A DNA stretch of 21,022 bases, from the NCBI GenBank assembly GCA_029264225.1, contig JARICB010000202.1:1-21022 (forward strand). The letters are read 5' to 3'. Under the pieces are notes generated by a model. It saw only the letters and a list, made by a program, of their open reading frames with translations, made no database searches and was not told where the DNA came from. Source of the stretch: Nocardioides sp. (GTDB lineage: Bacteria; Actinomycetota; Actinomycetes; Propionibacteriales; Nocardioidaceae). Each line of letters begins with the position of its first letter. The first letter of the stretch is position 1. The position numbers were made by a program, and so were the translations under genes. Shown here in pieces: positions 13,256 through 20,798 of this stretch.

Positions 13256-14068
13256 ATGAGCATCCGAATCGGCGCACACGTGGACCAGAGTGACCCGATC
13301 GCGCAGGCACAGGAGCGATCGGCACCCCTCGTGCAGTTCTTCCTCGGTGACCCGCAGAGCTACAAGGGCCCAGAGATCCGCTTCGCCGAGGGCGCAGCCG
13401 CGCTGCGGACGGCTGCGGAGACCGCTGGCGTCGACCTCTACGTCCATGCTCCCTACATCATCAATGTCGCCACCACGAACAATCGGATCCGCATTCCCAG
13501 CCGCAAACTGCTCCAGCAGCACCTCCACGCCGCGGCGGAGATCGGCGCCAAGGGCCTGATCGTGCACGGTGGACACGTCAACAAGACCGACGATCCAAGC
13601 ATCGGCTTCGACAACTGGCGCAAGGCGATCGATGCGACCGATCTGGTGATCCCGTTGCTGATCGAGAACACCGCTGGTGGCGACCATGCGATGACCCGCC
13701 ACCTCGACCGGATCGCCGGCGTCTGGGATGCGATCGCCGGTTGCGCGCAGGCCGACATGGTCGGCTTCTGCCTAGACACCTGTCACGCACATGCGGGCGG
13801 CAACGCCCTGGAGACGGTCGTGGCCGACGTACGCGCCATCACCGGCCGCATCGACCTGGTGCACTGCAACGACAGCCGCGACGAGTTCGACTCGGGTGCC
13901 GACCGGCACGCCAGCCTGGGCGCCGGGAAGATCGACACAGCCCTACTGGCGTCGGTGATCAGGGATGCCGACGCCCCCGTGGTGCTGGAGACGCCGGGTG
14001 GGGCCGACGAGCACCTCGCCGACATCGCCTGGCTGCGCGAGCGACTCTCGCCGGACCCCGCCCGATAG
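13256..14068 (+). CDS. nfo: Endonuclease IV-type AP endonuclease
   Basis: Endonuclease IV cuts the DNA backbone at abasic sites in base excision repair, using three zinc ions in a TIM barrel. The 270-residue protein has all the signature segments: HAPYIINVA (His 64), VHGG (His 104), LIENTAGGD (Glu 137), GFCLDTCHAHAGG (Asp 174, His 177), VHCNDSRDEFDSGADRHASLGAG (His 204, Asp 216, His 218) and LETPGG (Glu 245). These cover the expected metal ligands, so it should be active. The start ATG at 13256 is chosen over two GTG codons just upstream because of the TAGCGT box. It follows the kinase by 10 bases and precedes femX by 10 bases. Confidence 0.93.
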   Translation: MSIRIGAHVDQSDPIAQAQERSAPLVQFFLGDPQSYKGPEIRFAEGAAALRTAAETAGVDLYVHAPYIINVATTNNRIRIPSRKLLQQHLHAAAEIGAKGLIVHGGHVNKTDDPSIGFDNWRKAIDATDLVIPLLIENTAGGDHAMTRHLDRIAGVWDAIAGCAQADMVGFCLDTCHAHAGGNALETVVADVRAITGRIDLVHCNDSRDEFDSGADRHASLGAGKIDTALLASVIRDADAPVVLETPGGADEHLADIAWLRERLSPDPAR

Positions 14069-14071
14069 CCT
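14066..14071 (+). promoter_or_regulatory. Putative -10 box (TAGCCT) overlapping the endonuclease IV stop codon
   Basis: TAGCCT begins at the TAG stop of the upstream gene and ends exactly 7 bases before the GTG at 14079. This mirrors the arrangement at 13243. Confidence 0.4.
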
Positions 14072-14078
14072 CGTAGTC

Positions 14079-15209
14079 GTGACGACTCCACCCGCCCTGA
14101 CTGTTCGCACGATCACGACGGCCGAACATGCAGACTTCATCGCCGCCCGGTCGAACGCCAGCTTCTTGCAGACCCCCGGCTGGGCGCAGGTGAAGCCGGA
14201 GTGGCGGGCCGAGTCGATCGGCTGGTTCCGTGGCCACGAACTGGCCGGCGCGGCTCTGGTGCTCTATCGCCAGTTGCCCAAGTTGAAGCGCTTCTTGGCC
14301 TATCTGCCCGAGGGTCCGGTGATCGACTGGACCGACGACGACCTGAGCAGCTGGCTCACCCCGATGGCAGCACACGTGAAGGGGCAGGGCGCCTTCGGAG
14401 TGCGCATCGGCCCACCCGTGGTCACTCGGCGCTGGAGTGCGGACCAGATCAAGGCCGGCATCGCCGACGACACGACGTCTCGCCTCGGCGACGTGCCTCC
14501 ACTGGAGCGCTCACAGGCGGGGGCCGCGGTGGTGGCTCAGCTGCACGAGCTCGGTTGGCGCCCGCAGTCGGTCGACGGCGGCTTCGCAGCGGGACAGCCC
14601 CAGCACAACTTCGTCATCGCGTTGGCCGACAAGTCGCAGGACGACGTCCTCAAGGGGATGAACCAGCAGTGGCGCCGCAACATCAAGAAGGCCGCCAAGG
14701 AGGGGGTCGAGGTCGAGCAGGGTTCCCGCGCCGACCTCAAGGCCTTCCACGACCTCTACGTGCACACCGCCGAGCGCGACCACTTCACGCCGCGCGGCTT
14801 GTCCTACTTCGAGACGATGCATGACGCGCTCACGGCCGAGGATCCAGATCGGTTCACCCTCTGGCTGGCCCGCCATGAGGGCGACCTGGTCGCCAGCACC
14901 ATCGCGATCCGGGTCGGCACCCATGCCTGGTATTCCTACGGCGCCAGTTCCACCGAGAAACGTGACGTCCGCGGCTCCAACGCCATCCAGTGGGCGATGA
15001 TCCGCGACGCGATGGCACACGGTGCCGAGGTCTACGACCTGCGCGGCATTACCGAGACCCTCGACGCTGACGACCCCCATGTCGGCCTGATCCAGTTCAA
15101 AGTCGGCACCGGTGGCGAGGCGATCGAGTACGTCGGGGAATGGGACCTGGCCTTGAACAAGCCGCTCTACAAGGCCTTCGACCTCTACATGAAGCGTCGG
15201 TCGTCATGA
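14079..15209 (+). CDS. FemX/FemAB-family peptidoglycan bridge aminoacyltransferase
   Basis: Fem enzymes move an amino acid from aminoacyl-tRNA to the stem peptide of lipid II at the inner face of the membrane. The 376-residue protein shows the two GNAT-like halves: SFLQTPGWAQVKPEWRAESIGW near the N-terminus, LAYLPEGPVIDW, then a basic helical stretch MNQQWRRNIKKAAKEGVEVE, and in the second half HAWYSYGASSTEKRDVRGSNAIQWAMI, followed by YDLRGI and VGLIQFKVGTGGEAIEYVGEWDL. These are hallmarks of the family. Nocardioides-type walls contain LL-diaminopimelate with a glycine bridge, so glycyl transfer is likely. The GTG start lies 7 bases after TAGCCT. Its TGA overlaps the next gene's ATG by four bases, so the two are translationally coupled. 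Confidence 0.9.
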   Translation: MTTPPALTVRTITTAEHADFIAARSNASFLQTPGWAQVKPEWRAESIGWFRGHELAGAALVLYRQLPKLKRFLAYLPEGPVIDWTDDDLSSWLTPMAAHVKGQGAFGVRIGPPVVTRRWSADQIKAGIADDTTSRLGDVPPLERSQAGAAVVAQLHELGWRPQSVDGGFAAGQPQHNFVIALADKSQDDVLKGMNQQWRRNIKKAAKEGVEVEQGSRADLKAFHDLYVHTAERDHFTPRGLSYFETMHDALTAEDPDRFTLWLARHEGDLVASTIAIRVGTHAWYSYGASSTEKRDVRGSNAIQWAMIRDAMAHGAEVYDLRGITETLDADDPHVGLIQFKVGTGGEAIEYVGEWDLALNKPLYKAFDLYMKRRSS

Positions 15210-16288
15210 CCCTGACCTTGCACGTCGACGGCGACCGCTGGCGCTCCCACCTGCTCGCGACAGCGGCAGCCCAGCCTGGGATCGTGCCGGTCGTCAAGGG
15301 CAACGGCTATGGGTTCGGTATCGGGCGGTTGGCCCGCCGCTGCGACTGGCTCGCGGAGCACGCCGAGAACACCCACCCCGCGATCGACCTGATCGCCGTT
15401 GGCACCTACGACGAACTCGACGAGGTTGCCTCCCGGTTCCACGGGAGTCTGTTGGTACTCACCCCCTGGCGCCCGGTGGGCGCCGCCCTCGACGTATCGG
15501 CGACGCTTGCCGACCGGGTCGTCCACACCATCAGCCGGGTCGAAGACCTCCGGGCACTCACCGACGAGCAGCCGCACGCCAGGTTTGTGCTCGAGCAACT
15601 CACCTCCATGCGCCGCCACGGCATGACCCGCCGCGAACTGGTCGAGGCCGCCAAAGTGCTGGCCGAACGTCGCCTGACCGGGCTCGTGGGGGTGGCGATG
15701 CATCTGCCCCTCAATGTGGGATCCCACCTCGGTGAGGTGCAGCGTCTGCTCAACGACGTGGTCGCCGCCGGCTTGGCGACCCGCACGGTCTTCGTCAGCC
15801 ACCTGACCCGCGAGGAGTCGACGACGCTGCGCACCTCCTACCCCGACTTCACCATCCGGCCCAGGATCGGCACCGACCTGTGGCTGGGCGAACGCTCTGC
15901 CCTCGACGTCACCGCCACCGTCCTCGACGTCCACCACCTCGAGCGTGGCGAGGCCTACGGCTACCGCGGCCGCTCCATGCCCAAAAACGGACACATCCTG
16001 ATCGTCAGTGGCGGCACCGCCCACGGCATCGGACTGGAGGCACCTACCGGTGACCAGTCGCTGCGAAGTCGGGCAGCCACCATCGCCCGCGGTGGAATGG
16101 ACGCCGTCGGTCTGGTTCGTTCGCCGTTCTCGATCGACGGCAAACAGCGTCTCTTCGCCGAGCCCCCGCATATGCAGGCCTCGATGCTGTTCGTGCCTTC
16201 AGGGGCGCGGGTGCCCGCCATCGGCGAGGAGATCGCCGTACGGGTCCGGTTCACCGCCACCGACTTCGACCGCGTAGAGATCCGCTGA
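15206..16288 (+). CDS. Alanine-racemase-fold PLP protein, divergent, catalytic Tyr apparently missing
   Basis: The 360-residue protein has the PLP-lysine motif VVKGNGYGFG (Lys 31), where alanine racemases have 'v.KadaYGhG'. Further Alr-like sites are TSMRRHGM (133-140, compare 'TGM.R.G'), MHLPL, VSHL, and IRPRIGTDLWLG (217-228), matching the Alr 'vRpGi.lYG' that contacts PLP. The C-terminal domain has GEAYGYRG, like Alr 'vgYGr'. Where Alr carries the second catalytic base in 'PVGYADGy', this protein has VSGGTAHG (267-274), with no tyrosine. The protein may be a racemase with another base, another PLP enzyme, or a binding protein. It starts inside the femX stop (ATGA), and its last 90 bases overlap the 3' end of the GT87-like gene on the other strand. 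Confidence 0.8.
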   Translation: MTLTLHVDGDRWRSHLLATAAAQPGIVPVVKGNGYGFGIGRLARRCDWLAEHAENTHPAIDLIAVGTYDELDEVASRFHGSLLVLTPWRPVGAALDVSATLADRVVHTISRVEDLRALTDEQPHARFVLEQLTSMRRHGMTRRELVEAAKVLAERRLTGLVGVAMHLPLNVGSHLGEVQRLLNDVVAAGLATRTVFVSHLTREESTTLRTSYPDFTIRPRIGTDLWLGERSALDVTATVLDVHHLERGEAYGYRGRSMPKNGHILIVSGGTAHGIGLEAPTGDQSLRSRAATIARGGMDAVGLVRSPFSIDGKQRLFAEPPHMQASMLFVPSGARVPAIGEEIAVRVRFTATDFDRVEIR

Positions 16289-17635
16289 GTCAGCAGCGCG
16301 CTGGCTGAGGGCGACCGCGGCGATCAGCCAGACCAGGCCGCCGATCCGGAGCCCCATCGCCCACCAGTAGGCGCGGGCATCGCCTCCGCCGGACGGCGCC
16401 AGCGCGCCACCCAGATAGAAGCCGAGCATCATCCAATGGATCAACTCGCACACCTGCCACCCGAGCAGGTGCCTCCAACTCCGCACCGAGACCACCGCCA
16501 GCGGCAGCAGGAGCAGCGCGAACGCCGGCGAGGCAGCCGGGCTGATGATCAGCGCCACGGCCAGCAGCACCGTGCCGAGCGCGGCGAAGGACCAGCCGCG
16601 TCGAGCCAGCACCACCACCGCACAACTACCGAGCAGCAGAGCGAGGGTCGTGACGGCAATCAGCACTGTGCGCGACGGAGTGCTGGTGCTGATCTGGGTC
16701 AGCAGCAACCACGACGAGCCGACGTCGGGGCCGTGAAAGTAGCCGCGCCACGACGCACGCCACGCCTCGGGAGAGGAGGCATAGGCCGGCAGCATCAACA
16801 GCAGCCAGGCGATCAGGGCGCTGCCTCCTACCCGGCAGGCCTCCTCGAACCGCCGATGCCACAGCAGCAGCGCCAGCGCCGGGACAATCAGCAGTGCCAC
16901 GAACGGTGACGCAGCAGCACCTACGCCGATGGCCACGCCGGTGACCCCCGGGCGGTGTCGGGACCAGCCCCACAGCGCGGCAGCGACGGCACCCGCGGCG
17001 AGCAGGTCCCAGCCGATCGGTGCAAAGACGACCAAGATCGGGGCGGCGGCAAAGGCAGCCGCGTCCCAGGGCCGCCGAGGCCGGACCCCGGTCAACAGAC
17101 CGGCCGCCAGCATCGCCACCCCTGCGAGCAGCACTGTGTTGACGAGGGTGAAGATCCGCGCCTCGCGCTGCACGTCAGCACGCTCGGCGACCTCAGTGAC
17201 GGAGCTCGACGAGCGTTCGTCCAGAGCGGGGGAGCCGCTGATCAGCGCCGTGACCCGCTGGCTGAGGAAGGCGACATAGGTCGGTAGCGGCGGCACCCAC
17301 GCCGCGGCGTACCGGACCCGCACCTGCGGGTCGCTACTGAAGGGCCAATGGCCCTCGGCGTAACCGTTGTCGACGTAGGCCTGCGAGGTGTCGCTCCAGC
17401 ACAGAGCGGTGTAGCGACCAGTACCCCCTTCGCCGGCGACGTCGAGGCAGGGTGTCTTCGCGACGATCCCCAGCGACATGGCCAGCGCCGTCAGCACCAG
17501 CACCACCCGCAGCGGCGTCCACCAAGGGTGTTGCCCCGCGTGCTCCCCGAGCGGTCCCCCCACAGCCTCGCTGAGCGATCGGACGAAGGCATCCTCGCGA
17601 CTCGGTGCGACCCGCACGTCGCTGGGCCCCGTCAT
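16199..17635 (-). CDS. Polytopic membrane protein, GT87/DUF2029-like, next to the PBP gene
   Basis: The 478-residue protein has about ten hydrophobic segments. The first (about 46-64) is followed by a long polar region (about 66-110) containing CLDVAGEGGTGRYTALCWSDTSQAYVDNGYAEGHWPFSS, probably outside the membrane. This layout and the place after a class A PBP match M. tuberculosis Rv0051, which is next to ponA1 and is grouped with GT-C polyprenol-phosphate-mannose-dependent glycosyltransferases. The enzymatic role is inferred from that resemblance only. The ATG at 17635 is 27 bases after the PBP stop with no strong ribosome binding site, so coupling to the PBP is likely. The last 30 codons overlap the racemase-like gene in antisense. 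Confidence 0.8.
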   Translation of the reverse strand: MTGPSDVRVAPSREDAFVRSLSEAVGGPLGEHAGQHPWWTPLRVVLVLTALAMSLGIVAKTPCLDVAGEGGTGRYTALCWSDTSQAYVDNGYAEGHWPFSSDPQVRVRYAAAWVPPLPTYVAFLSQRVTALISGSPALDERSSSSVTEVAERADVQREARIFTLVNTVLLAGVAMLAAGLLTGVRPRRPWDAAAFAAAPILVVFAPIGWDLLAAGAVAAALWGWSRHRPGVTGVAIGVGAAASPFVALLIVPALALLLWHRRFEEACRVGGSALIAWLLLMLPAYASSPEAWRASWRGYFHGPDVGSSWLLLTQISTSTPSRTVLIAVTTLALLLGSCAVVVLARRGWSFAALGTVLLAVALIISPAASPAFALLLLPLAVVSVRSWRHLLGWQVCELIHWMMLGFYLGGALAPSGGGDARAYWWAMGLRIGGLVWLIAAVALSQRAADSADLYAVEVGGGEPDPYGDLLADGGHPRP

Positions 17636-17662
17636 GTCGCGCTCATGCTGAGTCAGGTCGGT

Positions 17663-20014
17663 TCAGGAAATGGCCCGTTGCCATACGACAGCTTGCCTCG
17701 GCGTAGGAGCCGGCGCGGGCGCCGGCGCTGCAGGTGGCGGCGCGGGCGCCGGAGCAGGCGCCGGCGCGGGTGCCGGCGCGGGTGCCGGCGCGGGAGTGGT
17801 CGGCGGGACAGGCGCCGGCGGCGGTACGGGCACTGTCTCGGGCGGGACCGGGACCGGCACCGGAGGAGGCGGCGGCACCGTATCGGTCGGGTCCGGGGTC
17901 GGCGTCGTGGGCTCCGGTTCCGGTTTCTGGGTCTCGATGGTGGGCGTCTTGGACGGCTTGCGGGTCGGCGTCGGCTGCGGCTTGTAGGTGGGGGACGGTG
18001 GAACGTAGGTCTCATGTCCATCGTCGGGTGCGTCACCATCGACGTAGGCAGGCTCCGGGAAGCTCTCGACGTCAAGACCAGCCATCAGCGTTGACATGAT
18101 CGCTGTCCACGTCTCTGCCGGGTATGCCCCACCGAAGTAGGACGGCAGCCAGCCATCGAGCTGTTCGTTGCCCTTGCCCCGCACATACATGACGGTCGTT
18201 GCCAACTGCGGGGTGTAGCCCGCGAACCACGCCGACGACACCTCGCCGCGGCCGTTGGTGGCCGTGCCGGTCTTACCGGCGGCGGGACGCCCCAGGCCCA
18301 GCGCTGCGGTGCCCGAGCCGGACTTCACCACCCCTTCGAGGGCGTAGGACACGTCGGAGGCGATGTCTTCGTCGACCGTGCTCTTGGCATCGTTCTTCCA
18401 CGCATACCGCTGTTCACCGGTGGCGTCGAAGACCTTTTCCACGACGTGCACCGTCGAGCGCTCGCCGCCGCTGGCGATGGTGGCGTAGGCGTTGGCCATG
18501 TTGATCGGGCTGACGGTGGCGTTGCCGAGCGCGACGCCAGTGATCGGCTCCAGGCCCGGCGAGGAGTCCGGGATGCCCCGAGACTTCGACTTGGCGCTCG
18601 CCGACGGGATGCCGAGGTCTCCTGCCGCCTGGACGACCTTCTCCGGGCCGCTGTCCATGCCCAGTGTCATGTCGATGAAGGCGGTGTTGACCGAGTTCTC
18701 GGTCGCCGTCAACATCGAGATCGCCGAGCCGTAGTCGCTGTCGCCCTGGTTCTCGATCTCCGTCCCGTCGGGCAACTCGTAGGGAGAGTTGCCGTCAAAG
18801 CTGTCAGTCAGCGCGTAGCCGTCCTCGATCGCGGCCACCAGAGCCGCGACCTTCATGGTCGAGCCGGCCTGGCCGCCTGCCGACGCCCAGTTGATCTGGG
18901 AATCCAGATAGTCCTGGCCGCCGTAGAAGCCGCGCAGCGCGCCGGTGCCGACCTCGACCGTGGCTGCGCCGACGTGCAACTGCTTGTCGCCGAAGCCCTC
19001 AGGCCTCTGCTCCAGCACGCCGTTCTCGGCGGCCGCCATCGCATCGGGGGTGAAGGTCGTGGTGACGCGTAGACCGCCTCCGTCGATCTCCTGCTCATCG
19101 AAGCCGAGCTGCAGCAGTTCCTGCTTGACCAGCGTCAGCATGTGGCCGCGCTGACCGCCGAACTGGCTCTGGCTGGCGATCTTGGGGAACTTCGGCAACC
19201 GCTTGGCTGCCTTCTCGACCTTGCCTGCGTAATGCTCATCCACGTCGGCCATGCCGCCAAGGACGTAGCGGTAGCGATCGCGCAGCGCGGCACGGGCTTC
19301 CTTGCCGCCATCAGGGTTGAAGCGCGAAGGGTTGTTGATCACGGCCGCCAGCACCGCGGACTCGCGCAGGTTGAGGTCTTTGGCGTCCTTGTCGAAGAAC
19401 GCCTGCGACGCGGCCTGCACTCCGTAGGCGCCGCGACCGAAGTAGATGGTGTTGAGGTAACCCTCGAGGATCTCCTGCTTGTCCATCGCGCCGTGGATCT
19501 TGAGCGAAACGATCGCCTCTTTGACCTTGCGCGTGTAGCTGCGCTCGCTGCTCAGGTAGAGGATCTTGACGTACTGCTGGGTGATGGTGGAGGCGCCTTG
19601 TCGCTGGCCGCCGCCAGCGTTGTTGAAGGCGGCACGCAGGATGCCGACCGGGTCGATCCCCCGATCGGTCCAGAAGCTGCGGTTCTCGGCCGCCACCACG
19701 GCGTCCTGAATCTCCTCCGGCATCTGCGTGATCGGGATGGACTGGCGGTTCTGCTCGTCGTAGTAGGTGCCGAGCTCGGCCTTGCCGCCGCTGTAGTAGA
19801 CGAAGGTGGTCTGCGCCTTGAACGCGTCGTTCTCCTCGGGGATGGTGATCGCCTTGTAGAGCACGAAGAAGGCGGCCGAGGCCACCAACACCCCCACCAG
19901 GCCCAGGATGAGCAGCGCCTTCAACGCCCCTCGGATCCGCTGTCGAGCGGTCTTGCTCGCCTTGACGGGTCGGCGTTTGACCGCCGGTCCCAATGCTCTG
20001 CGCTTCGCACTCAC
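17663..20014 (-). CDS. ponA: Class A penicillin-binding protein (transglycosylase and transpeptidase)
   Basis: This bifunctional enzyme polymerises glycan strands and cross-links them outside the membrane. The 783 residues contain a basic N-terminus, one membrane anchor (about 29-55), a GT51 domain with catalytic Glu in AAENRSFW (about 110) and GASTITQQYVK and GYLNTIYFG motifs, then a transpeptidase with AGSTMK (Ser 385, Lys 388), SVN (441-443) and KTGT (581-584). A proline-rich tail follows (about 670-783), ending in Pro-Ala repeats. I chose GTG at 20014 because a TAACCT box lies 7 bases upstream; the longer frame from 20077 would begin upstream of that promoter. It is divergent from the PadR gene and is followed by the GT87-like gene, as in the mycobacterial ponA1 locus. 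Confidence 0.94.
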   Translation of the reverse strand: MSAKRRALGPAVKRRPVKASKTARQRIRGALKALLILGLVGVLVASAAFFVLYKAITIPEENDAFKAQTTFVYYSGGKAELGTYYDEQNRQSIPITQMPEEIQDAVVAAENRSFWTDRGIDPVGILRAAFNNAGGGQRQGASTITQQYVKILYLSSERSYTRKVKEAIVSLKIHGAMDKQEILEGYLNTIYFGRGAYGVQAASQAFFDKDAKDLNLRESAVLAAVINNPSRFNPDGGKEARAALRDRYRYVLGGMADVDEHYAGKVEKAAKRLPKFPKIASQSQFGGQRGHMLTLVKQELLQLGFDEQEIDGGGLRVTTTFTPDAMAAAENGVLEQRPEGFGDKQLHVGAATVEVGTGALRGFYGGQDYLDSQINWASAGGQAGSTMKVAALVAAIEDGYALTDSFDGNSPYELPDGTEIENQGDSDYGSAISMLTATENSVNTAFIDMTLGMDSGPEKVVQAAGDLGIPSASAKSKSRGIPDSSPGLEPITGVALGNATVSPINMANAYATIASGGERSTVHVVEKVFDATGEQRYAWKNDAKSTVDEDIASDVSYALEGVVKSGSGTAALGLGRPAAGKTGTATNGRGEVSSAWFAGYTPQLATTVMYVRGKGNEQLDGWLPSYFGGAYPAETWTAIMSTLMAGLDVESFPEPAYVDGDAPDDGHETYVPPSPTYKPQPTPTRKPSKTPTIETQKPEPEPTTPTPDPTDTVPPPPPVPVPVPPETVPVPPPAPVPPTTPAPAPAPAPAPAPAPAPAPPPAAPAPAPAPTPRQAVVWQRAIS
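17709..17795. repeat. Low-complexity GC-rich repeat encoding the Pro-Ala tail
   Basis: The plus strand is built of GCCGGCGCG-like units, including two exact tandem copies of GGTGCCGGCGCG (17769-17780 and 17781-17792). On the coding strand it gives alternating Pro and Ala. Such tracts can change length by slippage. Confidence 0.75.
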
Positions 20015-20021
20015 GCGCGCA

Positions 20022-20027
20022 AGGTTA
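20022..20027 (-). promoter_or_regulatory. Putative -10 box (TAACCT) of a leaderless promoter for the PBP
   Basis: On the minus strand TAACCT ends exactly 7 bases before GTG at 20014. The hexamer is the same as at the rpsF promoter. It defines the PBP start. Confidence 0.55.
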
Positions 20028-20086
20028 CGGGTCGAGTCTTGAAATTGCCTCGTTGTGGCGGCCACGGAGGTCGCCACGGGCGAGTT

Positions 20087-20115
20087 TTACGACTGATCGG
20101 ATATATCGCTACGAT
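20087..20115 (+). promoter_or_regulatory. Promoter of the padR gene, leaderless type
   Basis: TTACGA (20087-20092) and TACGAT (20110-20115) are 17 bases apart, and TACGAT ends exactly 7 bases before the ATG at 20123. Confidence 0.55.
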
Positions 20116-20116
20116 A
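20104..20116. promoter_or_regulatory. Inverted repeat over the padR -10 box; candidate autoregulatory operator
   Basis: TATCG and CGATA flank CTA. The repeat overlaps the -10 box, so a protein bound here would block RNA polymerase. Autoregulation is common among PadR proteins. Confidence 0.4.
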
Positions 20117-20122
20117 GGTCAC

Positions 20123-20737
20123 ATGGCACGTCGCGCAGAGACCATCGAGATGGCAGTCCTCGGACTGCTGCACGAGGGACCCCTGCACGGCTACGAGTTG
20201 CGCAAGCGGCTCAACCTGATGTTCGGGTGGGGACGAGTGCTGTCCTACGGCTCGTTGTACCCGGCGTTGAAGAAGATGCTCCGCGCCAACCTGATCGAGG
20301 AGGCAACCAGCCCCGTTCCGGTCACGCGTAGGCCCCGGATCGTCTACGACGTCACCGAGGCCGGACACGCGGAGTTCGAGAGGCTGATGTCAGAGGTCGG
20401 TCCCACGGCGTGGGAAGACGGCAACTTCGACATCAGGTTCGCCTTCTTCGGGCGTACCGACATGGAGATCCGGCTGCGCGTCCTAGAAGGTCGCCGTACC
20501 CGACTCCAGGAGCGGCTCGTCCGGATCCAGCAAGACCTCGAACGAACGCAGGCCGAGGTCAACCGGTATGCCGCCGAGTTGCAGCGACACGGTGTCGAGT
20601 CGGTCGAGCGAGAAGTGCGCTGGCTCTCCGACCTGATCCAGGCCGAGCGGGGCCATACCCTGCCCGACCAGTCGGCATCAGCACAGCCCGCACCCGAACA
20701 GCCAGCCCAGCCGATCAGCACCATCCCCGATCACTGA
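20123..20737 (+). CDS. PadR-family transcriptional regulator
   Basis: The 204-residue protein has the PadR winged-helix domain at its start: [21 protein letters not shown], then [20 protein letters not shown] and [18 protein letters not shown], covering the recognition helix and wing. A coiled-coil region follows (about 115-175: [18 protein letters not shown]...), typical of the PadR C-terminal dimerisation domain. The end is a disordered Ala-Gln-Pro tail. The start ATG sits 7 bases after TACGAT. It lies 52 bases upstream of ino1 on the same strand and is divergent from the PBP gene, the same order as the Rv0047c-ino1 pair in M. tuberculosis. It may control itself, ino1 or the PBP. Confidence 0.92.
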   Translation: MARRAETIEMAVLGLLHEGPLHGYELRKRLNLMFGWGRVLSYGSLYPALKKMLRANLIEEATSPVPVTRRPRIVYDVTEAGHAEFERLMSEVGPTAWEDGNFDIRFAFFGRTDMEIRLRVLEGRRTRLQERLVRIQQDLERTQAEVNRYAAELQRHGVESVEREVRWLSDLIQAERGHTLPDQSASAQPAPEQPAQPISTIPDH

Positions 20738-20783
20738 GCAGTTCAGTCATAGCAGTCAGCGAAGTTCAGGCAGACAAAAGGAG

Positions 20784-20798
20784 AGACCCATGGGGTCT
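20784..20798 (+). promoter_or_regulatory. Inverted repeat centred on the ino1 start codon
   Basis: AGACCC and GGGTCT flank the ATG exactly. In RNA this would put the start codon in a three-base loop, next to the AAAGGAG ribosome binding site. It may tune translation or be chance. Confidence 0.3.

Noticed and set aside
15185..16171. 328-codon minus-strand frame opposite the racemase-like gene
   Set aside because: The plus-strand protein has clear PLP-fold motifs and a coupled start; the minus frame has none.
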